DNA from: Nitratireductor mangrovi
GTDB taxonomy: Bacteria; Pseudomonadota; Alphaproteobacteria; Rhizobiales; Rhizobiaceae
Reading direction: 5' to 3'
Assembly (NCBI RefSeq): GCF_007922615.2
Contig: NZ_CP042301.2
Span: forward strand, 3,038,001 to 3,102,000
Length of the DNA stretch: 64,000 nucleotides
Under the pieces are notes generated by a model. It had not been told where the DNA came from and ran no database searches. It was given only the letters and a program-made list of their open reading frames with translations. Of this stretch, positions 45,520 through 55,115 are shown piece by piece; the first letter of the stretch is position 1, and each line of letters begins with the position of its first letter. A program made the position numbers and the translations under genes.

Positions 45520-46228
45520 TCGCTCACCTTGGAACGGCGCTGCCGCTCGCCGCAACGCGACCAGAACTCGTACAAGGCCGGCGGCGCACCGTCCGCAGGT
45601 GCAAATCCCAATCCCGTCTCTGGTTGGGGCGATCAGCAGCACAGGCCGGCCGGCATGTCGATCAGCTGGATCGAATCAGCTCGTAGGGATCGGGCGGAAC
45701 GTTACAACGACCTCGACGAAGGTGTGATCCTGCCCAGCAGTTCTGGGCCCTCCCCCACCCGCCCAAAGTCGACCTTCGATGGCGCCCTTTGCTGTTCTCC
45801 AAAGCAATCTTTCGCGGCAACGCGTAAAAATGACTCCTCCGGGTGGCCGGAATGCGGACATTTGAGGCCTTGGCCAAGTAGTGCCAACGGGACAGCGAGT
45901 GCAGTCACGTTTTGGAGGGATACGAGATGGCGGCGAATCGCCAAGGGCAGGTGGCAGCGGATATCAGAACATCGGCAGGACGATAATTGGGGCACGATCG
46001 GCGCAAGGTCCGAGCCGGCCTGCGCTCCCCGGGCCGGCAATGGACGGCACAAAGTGCCTCGCAAGAAGCACCGCGGACAAGGACAGCGCGCAAGAAACCG
46101 CCGCAACAAGCAACGCGACGACCACGACGTCTGCGCAGCCGACGAACAGGATGTCCGACCGTTTCCCGGTTGCGGTGCTCATCTTCGGAGCCCTTCGTGC
46201 ACGCGAGGTCCGGATCTGCATCACCCGA
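45520..46228. other. About 700 bp without a confident gene
   Basis: No homologous gene could be recognised. A run near 45598-45620 resembles a tRNA T-arm but no cloverleaf can be built. The right part contains one weak membrane-protein frame, listed separately. The stretch separates the monooxygenase group from the GntR-controlled cluster. Confidence 0.5.
45964..46221 (-). CDS. Possible small single-pass membrane protein downstream of gntR
   Basis: An 85-codon frame starts seven bases after the GntR stop on the same strand. It has one long hydrophobic segment (residues about 30-52, FVGCADVVVVALLVAAVSCA) and a cysteine-containing tail. No good ribosome site and no recognised family, so it may be a chance frame or a remnant. 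Confidence 0.25.
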   Translation of the reverse strand: MQIRTSRARRAPKMSTATGKRSDILFVGCADVVVVALLVAAVSCALSLSAVLLARHFVPSIAGPGSAGRLGPCADRAPIIVLPMF

Positions 46229-46954
46229 TCAGTCGCGTATATGGTCCTTCATGTATTCCCGCGTGCGGGAGAGGAGATCGCGCATGGATGCCCGGGCGCC
46301 GTCGGCGTCACGTGCTCGGATCGCGTCGAAAACGATGCCGTGCAGCGGCAGGAAAATCTCGAAGGCCTCGCGCGAGAAGCGGTGGCTGATCAAAAGACCG
46401 ACACCAATCAGGTTGCCCATCTGGAGAAGCAGCGCGTTGCGCCCGGCCGCCAGGATACCGCGGTGAAACCTCAGATCGGCCTCGATGCCCGGGACGTTGG
46501 CCTGGCTCGCCTCGGCCATGGCGTGGAACGCGTCTTCGATCTCGACAAGGTCGGCGGGAGTGGCGCGCGTCGCCGCGAGTGCGGCCGCCTCCGGCTCGAT
46601 CATCATGCGCACCTCGAACAACTCGGAAAAGAACTGCCGGGGCGGCATCGCGCTGTAGCGCCAGCTCAGGACTTCGGCGTCGAGCAGGTTCCAGTGCATC
46701 GGCGCGTGCACGCGGATACCGGTTCGTGTCCGCGATTCGAGCAAACCCTTGGCCGCCAGCGTCTTGACCGCCTCGCGGATCACCGATCGGCTGACGCCGA
46801 ACTCGGCCTCCAGGTCGGCTTCCTTGGGGAAAGGATCGTCCGGGCCCAGATCACCGCGCACGATCCTGAGGCCGAGTTCTTCGACGACTTGCGCAAAGAG
46901 GTTGCGCCGGCGGCCGGGCTTGAGGGCGAGGCTGGTTGCGATCTGATCGTTCAT
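46229..46954 (-). CDS. GntR-family regulator, FadR/FCD subfamily
   Basis: The 241-aa protein has an N-terminal winged helix (FPKEADLEAEFGVSRSVIRE) and a C-terminal FCD effector domain with the metal/ligand-type residues in EVRMMIEPEAAALAA and LRFHRGILAAGRNALL. A GTG at 46978 would add eight residues. Divergent from the ABC operon; a palindrome lies between them and a near-copy stands before the TRAP operon. Regulators of this group usually respond to a sugar acid or other carboxylate and repress a catabolic operon. Confidence 0.92.
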   Translation of the reverse strand: MNDQIATSLALKPGRRRNLFAQVVEELGLRIVRGDLGPDDPFPKEADLEAEFGVSRSVIREAVKTLAAKGLLESRTRTGIRVHAPMHWNLLDAEVLSWRYSAMPPRQFFSELFEVRMMIEPEAAALAATRATPADLVEIEDAFHAMAEASQANVPGIEADLRFHRGILAAGRNALLLQMGNLIGVGLLISHRFSREAFEIFLPLHGIVFDAIRARDADGARASMRDLLSRTREYMKDHIRD

Positions 46955-46985
46955 GACATCTGCATCTAGAGGGCACACAAGCGGC

Positions 46986-47013
46986 TTGACAAGGCAGCAT
47001 CTCTATTTATCAT
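46986..47013 (+). promoter_or_regulatory. Sigma-70 promoter of the sugar-ABC operon
   Basis: TTGACA (46986-46991), 16 bases, TATCAT (47008-47013). The -35 is the exact consensus and the -10 matches 5 of 6 positions. The -10 lies within the GntR palindrome, so bound repressor would block polymerase. Confidence 0.65.
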
Positions 47014-47025
47014 ATAAAATGATAA
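47007..47025. promoter_or_regulatory. GntR/FCD operator candidate, site 1
   Basis: TTATCAT-ATAAA-ATGATAA is a perfect inverted repeat with 7-bp arms in the divergent region between the GntR gene and the ABC operon. Its core CATATAAAATG is nearly the same as site 2 at 52298. Confidence 0.7.
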
Positions 47026-47080
47026 TAAGAAACAAAATCTCGACCTCGAACAAATCGCGGGGGTCTGGGGAGGCCCTGAA

Positions 47081-48610
47081 ATGACGCAAACGAAAGCCGG
47101 CGCGGTTGAGCCAATCCTGCGGATGCGGCGCATCGGCAAGCAGTTTCCGGGCGTCGTTGCGCTTGCCGGGGTCGACCTCGATGTCCGGCCAGGAGAGGTT
47201 CACGGGCTGGTCGGCGAGAACGGGGCCGGCAAATCGACCCTGATGAAGATACTCTCCGGCGCCTACCAGGCCGATACCGGCGAAATACAGGTCGACGGCG
47301 AGACCATCGCCAAGCCGAACCCGCTCGGAATGATCGGGCGTGGCGTTGCGGTCATCTACCAGGAAATGATGCAGGCGCGGCATTTGACGGTCGCCGAGAA
47401 CCTCTTCCTCGGGCGCCTGCCGCGCACCGGACTTGGCACCGTCGACTGGCAGAGCGCCGTACGCCAAAGCGCGGAGGTGATGACGCGGTTGGGATTTGCG
47501 GTCGACCCGAGGGCGCGGCTGGATACGCTCAGCGTCGCGCAGCGGCAGATGGTCGAAATCGCCAAGGCCCTTTCGCGCGACGCCCGACTGGTCATCCTCG
47601 ACGAACCGTCCGCGGTGCTCGGAGGTTCCGAACTCGACAAGCTCTTCGCGGTTATCCGCAGGCTTTCGGCCGCGGGCGTGGCGCTCATCTACATCTCGCA
47701 TCGCCTGCATGAGGTCTTCGCCGTCTGTGACGTCGTGACCGTCTTGCGTGATGGATCGGTGGTCGGAACGCGCCCGGTGGCCGACATCGACGCCGCCACG
47801 ATCATCCGCATGATGGTGGGCCGTCAGCTTTCCGACGTTTTTCCTGAACGCAACAGGCAGCCCGGTGACACAGTGCTTTCCGCGCGGGGGCTCACGCGCC
47901 CCGGCGTGTTGCGGGACATCGACATCGACGTTCGCGCTGGCGAGATCCTCGGGGTCTGCGGCATGGCCGGGTCGGGTCGCACCGAGTTGCTGCGCGCCCT
48001 CGTCGGTGCCGACGCGGCGGCGTGCCGATCCTACCGGCTGAACGGGACAGAGGGCAGACCCGCAAACCCGCGCGCAGCCATCGCCCGCGGCATCTTGCTG
48101 TTGCCGGAGGACCGCAAGACCGAAGGCTGCTTCCTGCCGCAAAGCGTTGCGTTCAATATCACCGTGTCGCGGCTGTCGGTGCTGATGCAGCGCGGCATGC
48201 TCAACGAAGCGCGCGAACGGGATGTCGTTGGCCAACTCGTGCGGCAGCTCGGTATTCGCACGCCAGAGGCGGGCACGCGGATCAGCAATCTGAGCGGCGG
48301 CAACCAGCAGAAATGCATGCTGGCGCGCAGCCTGAACGCCGACTGCGCGATCCTGCTCATCGATGAACCGACACGTGGCGTCGATGTCGGCGCCAAGCGC
48401 GAAATCTACCAGTTGCTCGCGATGCTGGCGGATCGCCAGCACACGGCGATCATCATCGTCTCGTCCGAGCTGCCGGAAATACTTGGCCTGTGCGACCGCG
48501 TCGTCGTCATGCGCGACGGCATGGTGGCAGCGCGGTTCGATCACGACGAAGCCACCGAAGAACTGATCGTCGCCGCAGCCGTCGGCGAGCCTGCGGCAAA
48601 GGCCGCATAG
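47081..48610 (+). CDS. Sugar ABC transporter ATP-binding protein (RbsA/XylG type, two ATPase halves)
   Basis: The 509-aa protein holds two ATPase halves. The first has Walker A GENGAGKST near residue 50, a relaxed signature LSVAQRQMVEIAKAL and Walker B LVILDEPSAVL. The second has a degenerate Walker A (GMAGSGRTE) but an intact signature LSGGNQQK and Walker B ILLIDEPTRG, the normal state for this family. GGGGAGG precedes the ATG. First gene of the GntR-linked operon with an ALDH, a permease and a binding protein. Confidence 0.93.
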   Translation: MTQTKAGAVEPILRMRRIGKQFPGVVALAGVDLDVRPGEVHGLVGENGAGKSTLMKILSGAYQADTGEIQVDGETIAKPNPLGMIGRGVAVIYQEMMQARHLTVAENLFLGRLPRTGLGTVDWQSAVRQSAEVMTRLGFAVDPRARLDTLSVAQRQMVEIAKALSRDARLVILDEPSAVLGGSELDKLFAVIRRLSAAGVALIYISHRLHEVFAVCDVVTVLRDGSVVGTRPVADIDAATIIRMMVGRQLSDVFPERNRQPGDTVLSARGLTRPGVLRDIDIDVRAGEILGVCGMAGSGRTELLRALVGADAAACRSYRLNGTEGRPANPRAAIARGILLLPEDRKTEGCFLPQSVAFNITVSRLSVLMQRGMLNEARERDVVGQLVRQLGIRTPEAGTRISNLSGGNQQKCMLARSLNADCAILLIDEPTRGVDVGAKREIYQLLAMLADRQHTAIIIVSSELPEILGLCDRVVVMRDGMVAARFDHDEATEELIVAAAVGEPAAKAA

Positions 48611-48676
48611 GGCCGTCGGCGCCAGCAGCCGAAGAATGCGGCGCTGACGGCGCTTGACCTGGAGAGGAGCATCAAA

Positions 48677-50152
48677 TTGAGGGAATACGGGCATTTCATC
48701 GGCGGAATTTCCGCCCAGGGCGAAAGCGGCGTCCAGATTGACCGGCATTGTCCGGCGAATGGCAGGCTGGTCGCACGTTTCGCCGCGGGGACGGCGGCCG
48801 ATGTTTCGTTGGCAGTGGAAGCGGCGCGTGAAGCCTTCGACGCTGGGCCATGGCCGCGCATGTCCGGGATGGAGCGCGGGGACCTGTTGCGCGCCTTCGC
48901 CGACCGCATGGACGCCGAGTTGGAGCAACTGGCGCGGATCGAGGCCGAAGAGGTCGGCAAGCCAATCCGCTTCGCGCGAAAGGACATCTCAGGCGCCGCG
49001 CGCGTTATCCGCTACGCGGCCGGGCTTGCCGCCAACATGCATGGTTTCGCCTATCCGGGGCTGAGGCAGGGGCAGACCGGCCTGGTCCTGCGCGAGGCGA
49101 CGGGCGTTGTCGGCATGATCATCCCGTGGAACTTTCCCGCCTTCGTCTTCTGCCACAAGGTGCCGTTCGCACTCGCTGCCGGTTGCACCGCAGTGGTGAA
49201 GCCTTCCGAACTCACCTCCGGCACGGCGCTTGAACTTGCGCGGCTGGCCGTCGAGGTGGGCGTGCCGCCGGGCGCGCTCAACGTCGTCACCGGCTATGGC
49301 GACCCCGTAGGCGAGGCCCTGACGAGTCATCCCGACGTCGACCTCGTCTCTTTCACCGGCTCGACCGCCACGGGGCGGCGGGTGATGCAGAACGCGGTCA
49401 GCTCCGTGAAGCGCGTGGCGCTGGAACTCGGCGGAAAGTCGGCCAATATCGTCTTTCCGGACGCCGATCTCGACGATGCGATCGATGGCGCGCTTTGCGG
49501 CATTTACCTGCACCAGGGCGAGGTGTGCTGCGCCGGTTCGCGACTCGTTGTCCATGAGGATATCGCCGACACCTTTCTGGCTCGCTTCTGCGATGCGGCG
49601 CGACGGTTGAAGGTCGGCGATCCGTTCAGCGAGGAAACCGACATCGGAGCCCTCATTCACGAGGGACATCTGAAACGGGTCGAAAACTACATCGAGATCG
49701 GCCGTCAGGAAGGGGCGGACGTTTTGTGTGGTGGCGAACGCCTCGTCGGCGATCGCTACGACGACGGCTTCTTCCTCGGTCCGACAGTGCTTGACCGGGT
49801 CGAGAGCGGAATGACGGTCTTTCGTGACGAGATATTTGGTCCGGTGCTGGGCGTGACCCGCTTCTCGACCACCGAGCAGGCCATCGCGATCGCCAACGAC
49901 ACACGCTACGGGCTGGCAAACGCCGTCTGGACCCGCGATCTCGACCGTGCGATGCGGCTGACCGGCGCGCTCCGGAGCGGCGTCGTGTGGGTCAACACCA
50001 TCGTCGAAGTCGCTCCTCAGATGCCGTTCGGCGGCGTCGGTGAGAGCGGCTTCGGGCGCGAGTTCGGCGAAGCCGGACTTGAGGAATTCACGAGCGTCAA
50101 ATCGGTCTATCTGACGACCGGTCCACGCGAACGGATCCTGTTTCATGGATGA
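48677..50152 (+). CDS. NAD(P)-dependent aldehyde dehydrogenase
   Basis: The 491-aa enzyme shows IIPWNFPAFVFCHKVPFALAAGCT near residue 150, LELGGKSANIVF with the general-base Glu near 255, and the catalytic Cys in GEVCCAGSR near 285. The start is TTG with GAGAGGAG eight bases upstream. It sits inside the ABC importer operon, between ATPase and permease, so it probably oxidises an aldehyde made from the imported compound. The 3' end overlaps the permease start by 8 bp. Confidence 0.93.
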   Translation: MREYGHFIGGISAQGESGVQIDRHCPANGRLVARFAAGTAADVSLAVEAAREAFDAGPWPRMSGMERGDLLRAFADRMDAELEQLARIEAEEVGKPIRFARKDISGAARVIRYAAGLAANMHGFAYPGLRQGQTGLVLREATGVVGMIIPWNFPAFVFCHKVPFALAAGCTAVVKPSELTSGTALELARLAVEVGVPPGALNVVTGYGDPVGEALTSHPDVDLVSFTGSTATGRRVMQNAVSSVKRVALELGGKSANIVFPDADLDDAIDGALCGIYLHQGEVCCAGSRLVVHEDIADTFLARFCDAARRLKVGDPFSEETDIGALIHEGHLKRVENYIEIGRQEGADVLCGGERLVGDRYDDGFFLGPTVLDRVESGMTVFRDEIFGPVLGVTRFSTTEQAIAIANDTRYGLANAVWTRDLDRAMRLTGALRSGVVWVNTIVEVAPQMPFGGVGESGFGREFGEAGLEEFTSVKSVYLTTGPRERILFHG

Positions 50153-51170
50153 CCTGGCGGGGCCGAAGGCTGGCAGGATGAGCAACATCGTCGACAAGAT
50201 GCCAACGGCAGCAAAGAAGATGCGCCTCGGGCGCTTCTGGCGCACGTCGGGTTTGCTGTGGGTTCTGGTCGCACTGTGCATTGCCGCGGCGCTGATCTCG
50301 CCGGCCTTCCTCAACCCGTTCAACATCGTCAATGTGCTGCGCCAGGTCGCCCTGTTCGGCATCGTGTCGATCGGCCTGACCTTCGTCATCCTGACGGCCG
50401 GCATCGACCTCTCGGTCGGATCGATCGTGGCCGTTGTCGCGGTGAGTTCCGCGCTGCTCCTGCAGATCGGGATTCCGGTTCCGCTCGTTATCCTTGCCGG
50501 GTTGGCCGTCGGCATGGCGATGGGTGCCGTCAACGGTCTCGGCGTCACGCTCGGGCGCCTGCCGCCGTTCATCATGACGCTTGGCATGATGGTGATGGGC
50601 CGCGGACTGGCCATGACCATCTCGGATGGTCATCCCATCCGCTTTCCTGATGCATCCGACGACTTCGCCTGGTTGGGCCAAGGCCACCTGCTCGGCCTGC
50701 CCGTTCCGGTATGGCTCTTCGTTACGGTAGCCGCGCTCGCCTATTTCGTGCTGCGCTTCACTCCGTTCGGGCGCAACATCTATGCCGTCGGCAGCAATCC
50801 GGAGGCGGCCAGACTTTCCGGCATCAATGTCGGTCTCACGATCTTCAGTGTCTATGTGATCAGTGGCGCGCTTGCCGCGCTGACGGCGCTCATCTTCATC
50901 TCGCGGCTTACCGTCGGCGAACCGGTGGCCGGCGTGGGGCTTGAGCTCGAAGCGATCGCCATCACCGTCATTGGCGGCACCAGCCTGTTCGGCGGCGAAG
51001 GCGGCGTGATCGGCACGGTCATCGGCGCGGCGATCTTCGCCGTCATCGCCAACATCCTCAATCTCGCCGGGGTCTCGCCGTTCACGCAGCAGATCGTCAA
51101 GGGCGCCATCATCGTCGCGGCCGTGCTCTTCGAGGCACAGCGCCGGCGGCGCAACGGTTCCGCGTCGTGA
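50145..51170 (+). CDS. Sugar ABC transporter permease (RbsC type)
   Basis: The 341-aa protein has about nine to ten hydrophobic helices and RbsC hallmarks ITAGIDLSVGS-like ILTAGIDLSVGSIVAVVAV near residue 90 and RFTPFGRNIYAVGSNPEAARLSGIN (the loop that contacts the ATPase) near 205. The start overlaps the aldehyde dehydrogenase stop. Confidence 0.93.
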   Translation: MDDLAGPKAGRMSNIVDKMPTAAKKMRLGRFWRTSGLLWVLVALCIAAALISPAFLNPFNIVNVLRQVALFGIVSIGLTFVILTAGIDLSVGSIVAVVAVSSALLLQIGIPVPLVILAGLAVGMAMGAVNGLGVTLGRLPPFIMTLGMMVMGRGLAMTISDGHPIRFPDASDDFAWLGQGHLLGLPVPVWLFVTVAALAYFVLRFTPFGRNIYAVGSNPEAARLSGINVGLTIFSVYVISGALAALTALIFISRLTVGEPVAGVGLELEAIAITVIGGTSLFGGEGGVIGTVIGAAIFAVIANILNLAGVSPFTQQIVKGAIIVAAVLFEAQRRRRNGSAS

Positions 51171-51213
51171 GGCGTGGGCAAACGGGACAAATCCCGACAA
51201 GGAGGAGACGGAA

Positions 51214-52158
51214 ATGAACACACGAATGAAGAACTTGCTGGCCGGGGCAGGCACACTGGCAGTCGCGGCTGGACTGGCCTCTTCGGCGCTGGCCATGGAC
51301 AAGATCAAGATCGGCTTTTCGCAAGGCACGATGGAAAGCTCGTGGCGCGTGAACATGGTCGAGGGCAACCGCAAATGGGCCGAGGCCAACCTGCCGGACG
51401 TCGAACTGTTGATCACCAATGGCGAAAACAACGCCTCCAAACAGGTGTCCGACGTCGAAAGCCTGATGGCGCAGGGCGTCAAGACGCTGATCATCAGCCC
51501 GGTGACGGCGGACGCGCTGACACCCGTGGTCAAGCAGGCGATGGAGGCCGGTATCCCGGTCGTCACCCTGGACCGCAAGGTCAACACCGACGTCACGCTG
51601 CATATCGGCGCCGACAACGTGCTGATCGGCAAGACGGCGGGCGAGTTCGTCTGCAAGGAACTCGGCGGCAAGGGCAACGTGATCGAAATCCAGGGCACGG
51701 CTGGCGCCTCGGCGACCATCGACCGTCACGACGCCTTTCACGCCGCGCTCGCCGCCAACTGCCCGGACGTGAAGGTGGTCGCCGACCAGGTCGCCAACTA
51801 TGTGCGCGAGCCGGCGATCAAGTTCATGGAGGATATGTTGCAACGCTTCGGCGCTGGCGAAATCGATCTGGTCTACGCCCACAATGACGACATGGCTCTC
51901 GGGGCCGTCACCGCGCTCGAAGCAGCCGGCCGCCTCGAAGAGGTCAAGGTGGTTGGCATTGACGGCGAAAACGCCGCCTATGACGCCATCAAGGAAGGCA
52001 AGATGGTGGCGACGTTCACCTACCACTTCGTCGCGCCGGAGGGCGTGCAGTACGGTTACAAGGTCGCCAAGGGCGAAACCTTCGACCAGGAAATCATCCT
52101 GCCGACACATCAGGTCGATGCCAGCAACGTCGACCAATGGCTCGGCAAGGGATTCTGA
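51214..52158 (+). CDS. Sugar ABC transporter substrate-binding protein (RbsB type)
   Basis: The 314-aa periplasmic protein has a Sec signal (MNTRMKNLLAGAGTLAVAAG, cleavage near ALA-MDK) and a type I fold (KIKIGFSQGTMESSWRVNMV, ITNGENNASKQVSDVESLM, DRKVNTDVTLHIGADN). An AGGAGGAG ribosome site precedes the ATG. A short hairpin (CGGGA-CAAA-TCCCG) stands before it in the 43-bp gap and could raise or stabilise its message. Ligand class: pentose, polyol or a related small molecule; not determinable here. Confidence 0.92.
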   Translation: MNTRMKNLLAGAGTLAVAAGLASSALAMDKIKIGFSQGTMESSWRVNMVEGNRKWAEANLPDVELLITNGENNASKQVSDVESLMAQGVKTLIISPVTADALTPVVKQAMEAGIPVVTLDRKVNTDVTLHIGADNVLIGKTAGEFVCKELGGKGNVIEIQGTAGASATIDRHDAFHAALAANCPDVKVVADQVANYVREPAIKFMEDMLQRFGAGEIDLVYAHNDDMALGAVTALEAAGRLEEVKVVGIDGENAAYDAIKEGKMVATFTYHFVAPEGVQYGYKVAKGETFDQEIILPTHQVDASNVDQWLGKGF

Positions 52159-52297
52159 CGGTCGCGGCTGTCAGTTGGCCGGCACCAAGCGGCCGGTGAC
52201 GCGCCTCCGGGCTCTCGGGGTCGCATCGGAACAGGCGGGCGCGGGACCGGCAATGGTTCCTTCCCGGAGAAAATCTGCCGGAACCGCGTGCGTATAT

Positions 52298-52316
52298 TAA
52301 TCATATAATATGTAAA
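52298..52316. promoter_or_regulatory. GntR/FCD operator candidate, site 2
   Basis: The sequence TAAT-CATATAATATG-TAAA has a perfect core palindrome CATAT-A-ATATG and matches site 1 in 15 of 19 positions. It contains an exact TATAAT (52304-52309), a likely -10 of the TRAP operon promoter, although the -35 is poor. This suggests that the same GntR protein controls both operons. Confidence 0.6.
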
Positions 52317-52329
52317 TAAGAGGTGTGAG

Positions 52330-53322
52330 ATGATCCTGACCAGAAGGAAGGCGATGGCCCTGATGGCCACCGCAGCGCTGCTGCCGGCGGCTCGGGCTTC
52401 GGCCATGGAAACGCTCCGTTTCGGCCACGACCAGCCGCTCGGCAGCATGTATGACGCAGGTCACCAGGCGCTGAAGGCCGCGGTGGCGGAAAGGACAGGT
52501 GGCAAGCTGGCCATCGAGGTCTTCCCGGCGGCGCAACTCGGCAACGAGGTGGCGATGATCGAAGGCATGCGCCTCGGTTCGGTCGACGGTGCCGTCTCGC
52601 ATGTCGCCAACGCCGCGACCGTTGTGCCGGAACTGGCGTTCTTCAGCGTCTCCTACCTGTTCCAGGACCGCGACCATTTCGAGCGCGTGATCGCAGATCC
52701 GGCCTTTCGCGCCAAGGTAGAGGAACTGATCGCAAGCAAGGAACTCGGGCTGAAGCTGCTCGGCTTCTATTCCGCGGGCGTGCGCAACATCTACACGAGG
52801 CGGGGGCCGGCCACGACGCCGGAGGAACTGGCGGGCACGAAGCTGCGCGTCATGAACAATCCCGTGGAGGCCAAGATCTGGGGCACGATCGGCGCCATAC
52901 CGACGCCGATGAATTTCGGCGAGGTCTATCAGGCGCTCCAGTCGGGCGTGCTCGATGCGGCCGAGAACGCGCCCGCGGTAATCGAATCCAACAAGCATTT
53001 CGAGGCCGCCGGCACCATCATCCTCACCGAGCATCAGCGCTCGATCGCGCTCCTGCTGATGAGCCAGGCGAAGTTCGACGCCTTGGCGCCGGACTTGCAG
53101 GAGCAGTTGCTGGCGGCGGCGAGCGATGCCTCTGCCGCCGAGCGCGACCGTGATGCCCAGCTGAATGCCGAGGCGATCGAACGCATGAAGGAACGCGGCG
53201 CCGAAATCGTCCTGCCCGACAAGGCAGCGTTCGCCGCCAAGGTGGCGCCAATCCAGGACGAGGTCGCAACAAGCCTCGGCATGGAAGGCATGCTGGCGCT
53301 CATCCGCTCGCACGCCGGCTAG
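52330..53322 (+). CDS. TRAP transporter solute-binding protein (DctP type)
   Basis: The 330-aa periplasmic protein has a Tat-like or Sec signal (MILTRRKAMALMATAALLP, cleavage near ASA-MET) and the DctP fold, with FFSVSYLFQDRDHFERV and, at the ligand site, GTKLRVMNNPVEAKIWGTIG carrying the conserved Arg that binds a carboxylate. AGAGGTG precedes the ATG. First gene of the TRAP unit, 14 bp after operator site 2. A carboxylic acid ligand is expected from the family. Confidence 0.93.
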   Translation: MILTRRKAMALMATAALLPAARASAMETLRFGHDQPLGSMYDAGHQALKAAVAERTGGKLAIEVFPAAQLGNEVAMIEGMRLGSVDGAVSHVANAATVVPELAFFSVSYLFQDRDHFERVIADPAFRAKVEELIASKELGLKLLGFYSAGVRNIYTRRGPATTPEELAGTKLRVMNNPVEAKIWGTIGAIPTPMNFGEVYQALQSGVLDAAENAPAVIESNKHFEAAGTIILTEHQRSIALLLMSQAKFDALAPDLQEQLLAAASDASAAERDRDAQLNAEAIERMKERGAEIVLPDKAAFAAKVAPIQDEVATSLGMEGMLALIRSHAG

Positions 53323-53338
53323 GAAGGGGGGCGGCGGC

Positions 53339-53818
53339 ATGGACCGTATCCTGGTGATCGTCGACCAGGCGATCTTGCGACTTCTGGCAGTGCTCCTGGC
53401 GCTGGTGACTCTTGGCATCTTCGTCCAGGTGGTGCTCCGCTACGCAGCGGGCGCGTCATTCCTCTGGGGGGAGGAACTGTCGGTCTTCGCTTTCGTCTGG
53501 TGTATTTTCCTCGGCGCGGTGCTCAATGTGCGCCGGCGGTCCAACTTCGCCTTCGAATTTTTCGCCGACCTGCTTCCCGGACGCTGGAGTGCGGTCCAGC
53601 GCCTCATCGTCGATGCGATCGTTCTGGCCTGTTGCCTCGTGCTCCTGCGCGAGGGGCTGGCTTTCTCGGAACTCAGCATCAAGCGCCTGTCGCCCGCACT
53701 CGGCATTTCGCTTTTCGTGCCGACGCTGGCGATACCGGTGGCCAGTTTCCTGATGATCCTCGCGGTGCTCATCCACATGGCGCGCAACGCGGCGATCCTC
53801 CTCGGCAGGGAGGGTTGA
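53339..53818 (+). CDS. TRAP transporter small permease (DctQ type)
   Basis: The 159-aa membrane protein has four hydrophobic helices and the family loop FLWGEELSVFAFVWCIFLGAVL. Follows the binding protein by 16 bp and precedes the large permease by one base. It forms the membrane part of a sodium-driven importer. Confidence 0.92.
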   Translation: MDRILVIVDQAILRLLAVLLALVTLGIFVQVVLRYAAGASFLWGEELSVFAFVWCIFLGAVLNVRRRSNFAFEFFADLLPGRWSAVQRLIVDAIVLACCLVLLREGLAFSELSIKRLSPALGISLFVPTLAIPVASFLMILAVLIHMARNAAILLGREG

Positions 53819-53819
53819 G

Positions 53820-55115
53820 ATGGGCCCGCTGACCCTGCTCTTCGCCACACTTTCGCTGGCGCTGCTTCTCGGCGTGCCGATCGGGTTCGCTCTGCTCGCG
53901 GCGTCCTTCGTCGTCATCCTCTACGAGGGGCTGCCGCTGGCTGTCGTGACGCAGCAGATGTTCAACGGGGTGAACAGTTTCACGTTGCTGGCGCTGCCGT
54001 TCTTCTTCCTGGCCGGCAACGTGATGAATGCCGGTGGTATCTCGGAACGGCTGATCAAGCTCGCGATGGCCCTGGTCGGGCACCTGCGCGGCGGCCTTGC
54101 CCATGTCAATGTCGTTGTCGGCATGTTCTTCGCCGGCATTTCCGGATCGAGCACGGCCGAAGCCGCCGGCATCGGTGCCGTGTTCATCCCCGCGATGCGC
54201 CGACGCGGCTACAGCGACAAGTTTTCCGTCAGTCTGACGGCCTGCGCCTCGACCATGGGCGTGGTCATCCCGCCGTCGATCCTGATGGTCGTCTACGGCG
54301 CCACCGGCGGCGTGTCGATCGGCGCGCTGTTCATAGCCGGCGCGCTGCCCGGCATCGCCATGGGCCTGGCGCTGATGGCCCAGTCGCACATCTATGCGGT
54401 TCGCTACGACTTCCCGCGCGAGCACCCGGAATTTCTCGGGACCCGCGCCGTTCTGTCCGGGTTCAAGGCGAGTCTCTGGCCGCTCGGCGTCCCGGTCATC
54501 ATCGTGGCCGGCATGGTCGGCGGCGTGTTCACCCCTACGGAGGCTGCTTCCGTCGCGGCCGTCTACGCGCTGTTCGTCACGGTGATCGTCTATCGCGCGG
54601 TCGACTTTCGGCGGCTTTCGGAAATCTTCTCGGAAACAGCGGTGCAGTTCTCGCAGATCCTGTTCTGCGTCGCCGGCGCCTCGATCTTCGGCTGGATCCT
54701 CTCCTATTGCCGCGCGCCGGACGCGGTTACCGAATTCATCCTGACGTTCACCCAGGACTGGCGGGTTGTGATCATCCTGATCTTTCTGCTTTTCATGCTC
54801 CTGGGCACGTTCATGGACGCGCTGCCCGCTATCCTGATCTTCGTTCCGATCATCCAGCCGGTCGCCGACCAAGTCGGCATCCATCCGGTGCATCTCGGTG
54901 TCGTCGTCATCATGACGCTGGCGCTCGGCCTGCTGACACCACCCTACGGCCTTTGCGCGCTCACCGCGTGCTCGGTCGCCGGCATCCCGGTGACGCGCAT
55001 CCTCGTCCAACTGCTTGTGATGATGCTTGCCCTGCTTGTGGTCGTGCTCCTGTGCGCGCTGGTGCCGGCCATCGTTCTCATTCTCCCGCAACTCCTGGTG
55101 CCACAATGGATATGA
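53820..55115 (+). CDS. TRAP transporter large permease (DctM type)
   Basis: The 431-aa protein has about twelve hydrophobic helices and the DctM pattern LLALPFFFLAGNVMNAGGISERL near residue 60 and SGSSTAEAAGIGAVFIP near 115. The last 10 bp overlap the start of the PLP enzyme gene, so transport and enzyme are coupled. Confidence 0.93.
   Translation: MGPLTLLFATLSLALLLGVPIGFALLAASFVVILYEGLPLAVVTQQMFNGVNSFTLLALPFFFLAGNVMNAGGISERLIKLAMALVGHLRGGLAHVNVVVGMFFAGISGSSTAEAAGIGAVFIPAMRRRGYSDKFSVSLTACASTMGVVIPPSILMVVYGATGGVSIGALFIAGALPGIAMGLALMAQSHIYAVRYDFPREHPEFLGTRAVLSGFKASLWPLGVPVIIVAGMVGGVFTPTEAASVAAVYALFVTVIVYRAVDFRRLSEIFSETAVQFSQILFCVAGASIFGWILSYCRAPDAVTEFILTFTQDWRVVIILIFLLFMLLGTFMDALPAILIFVPIIQPVADQVGIHPVHLGVVVIMTLALGLLTPPYGLCALTACSVAGIPVTRILVQLLVMMLALLVVVLLCALVPAIVLILPQLLVPQWI

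Noticed and set aside
45590..45640. T-arm-like GTGCAAATCCC run suggesting a tRNA 3' end
   Set aside because: No matching acceptor, D-arm or anticodon arm can be folded around it.
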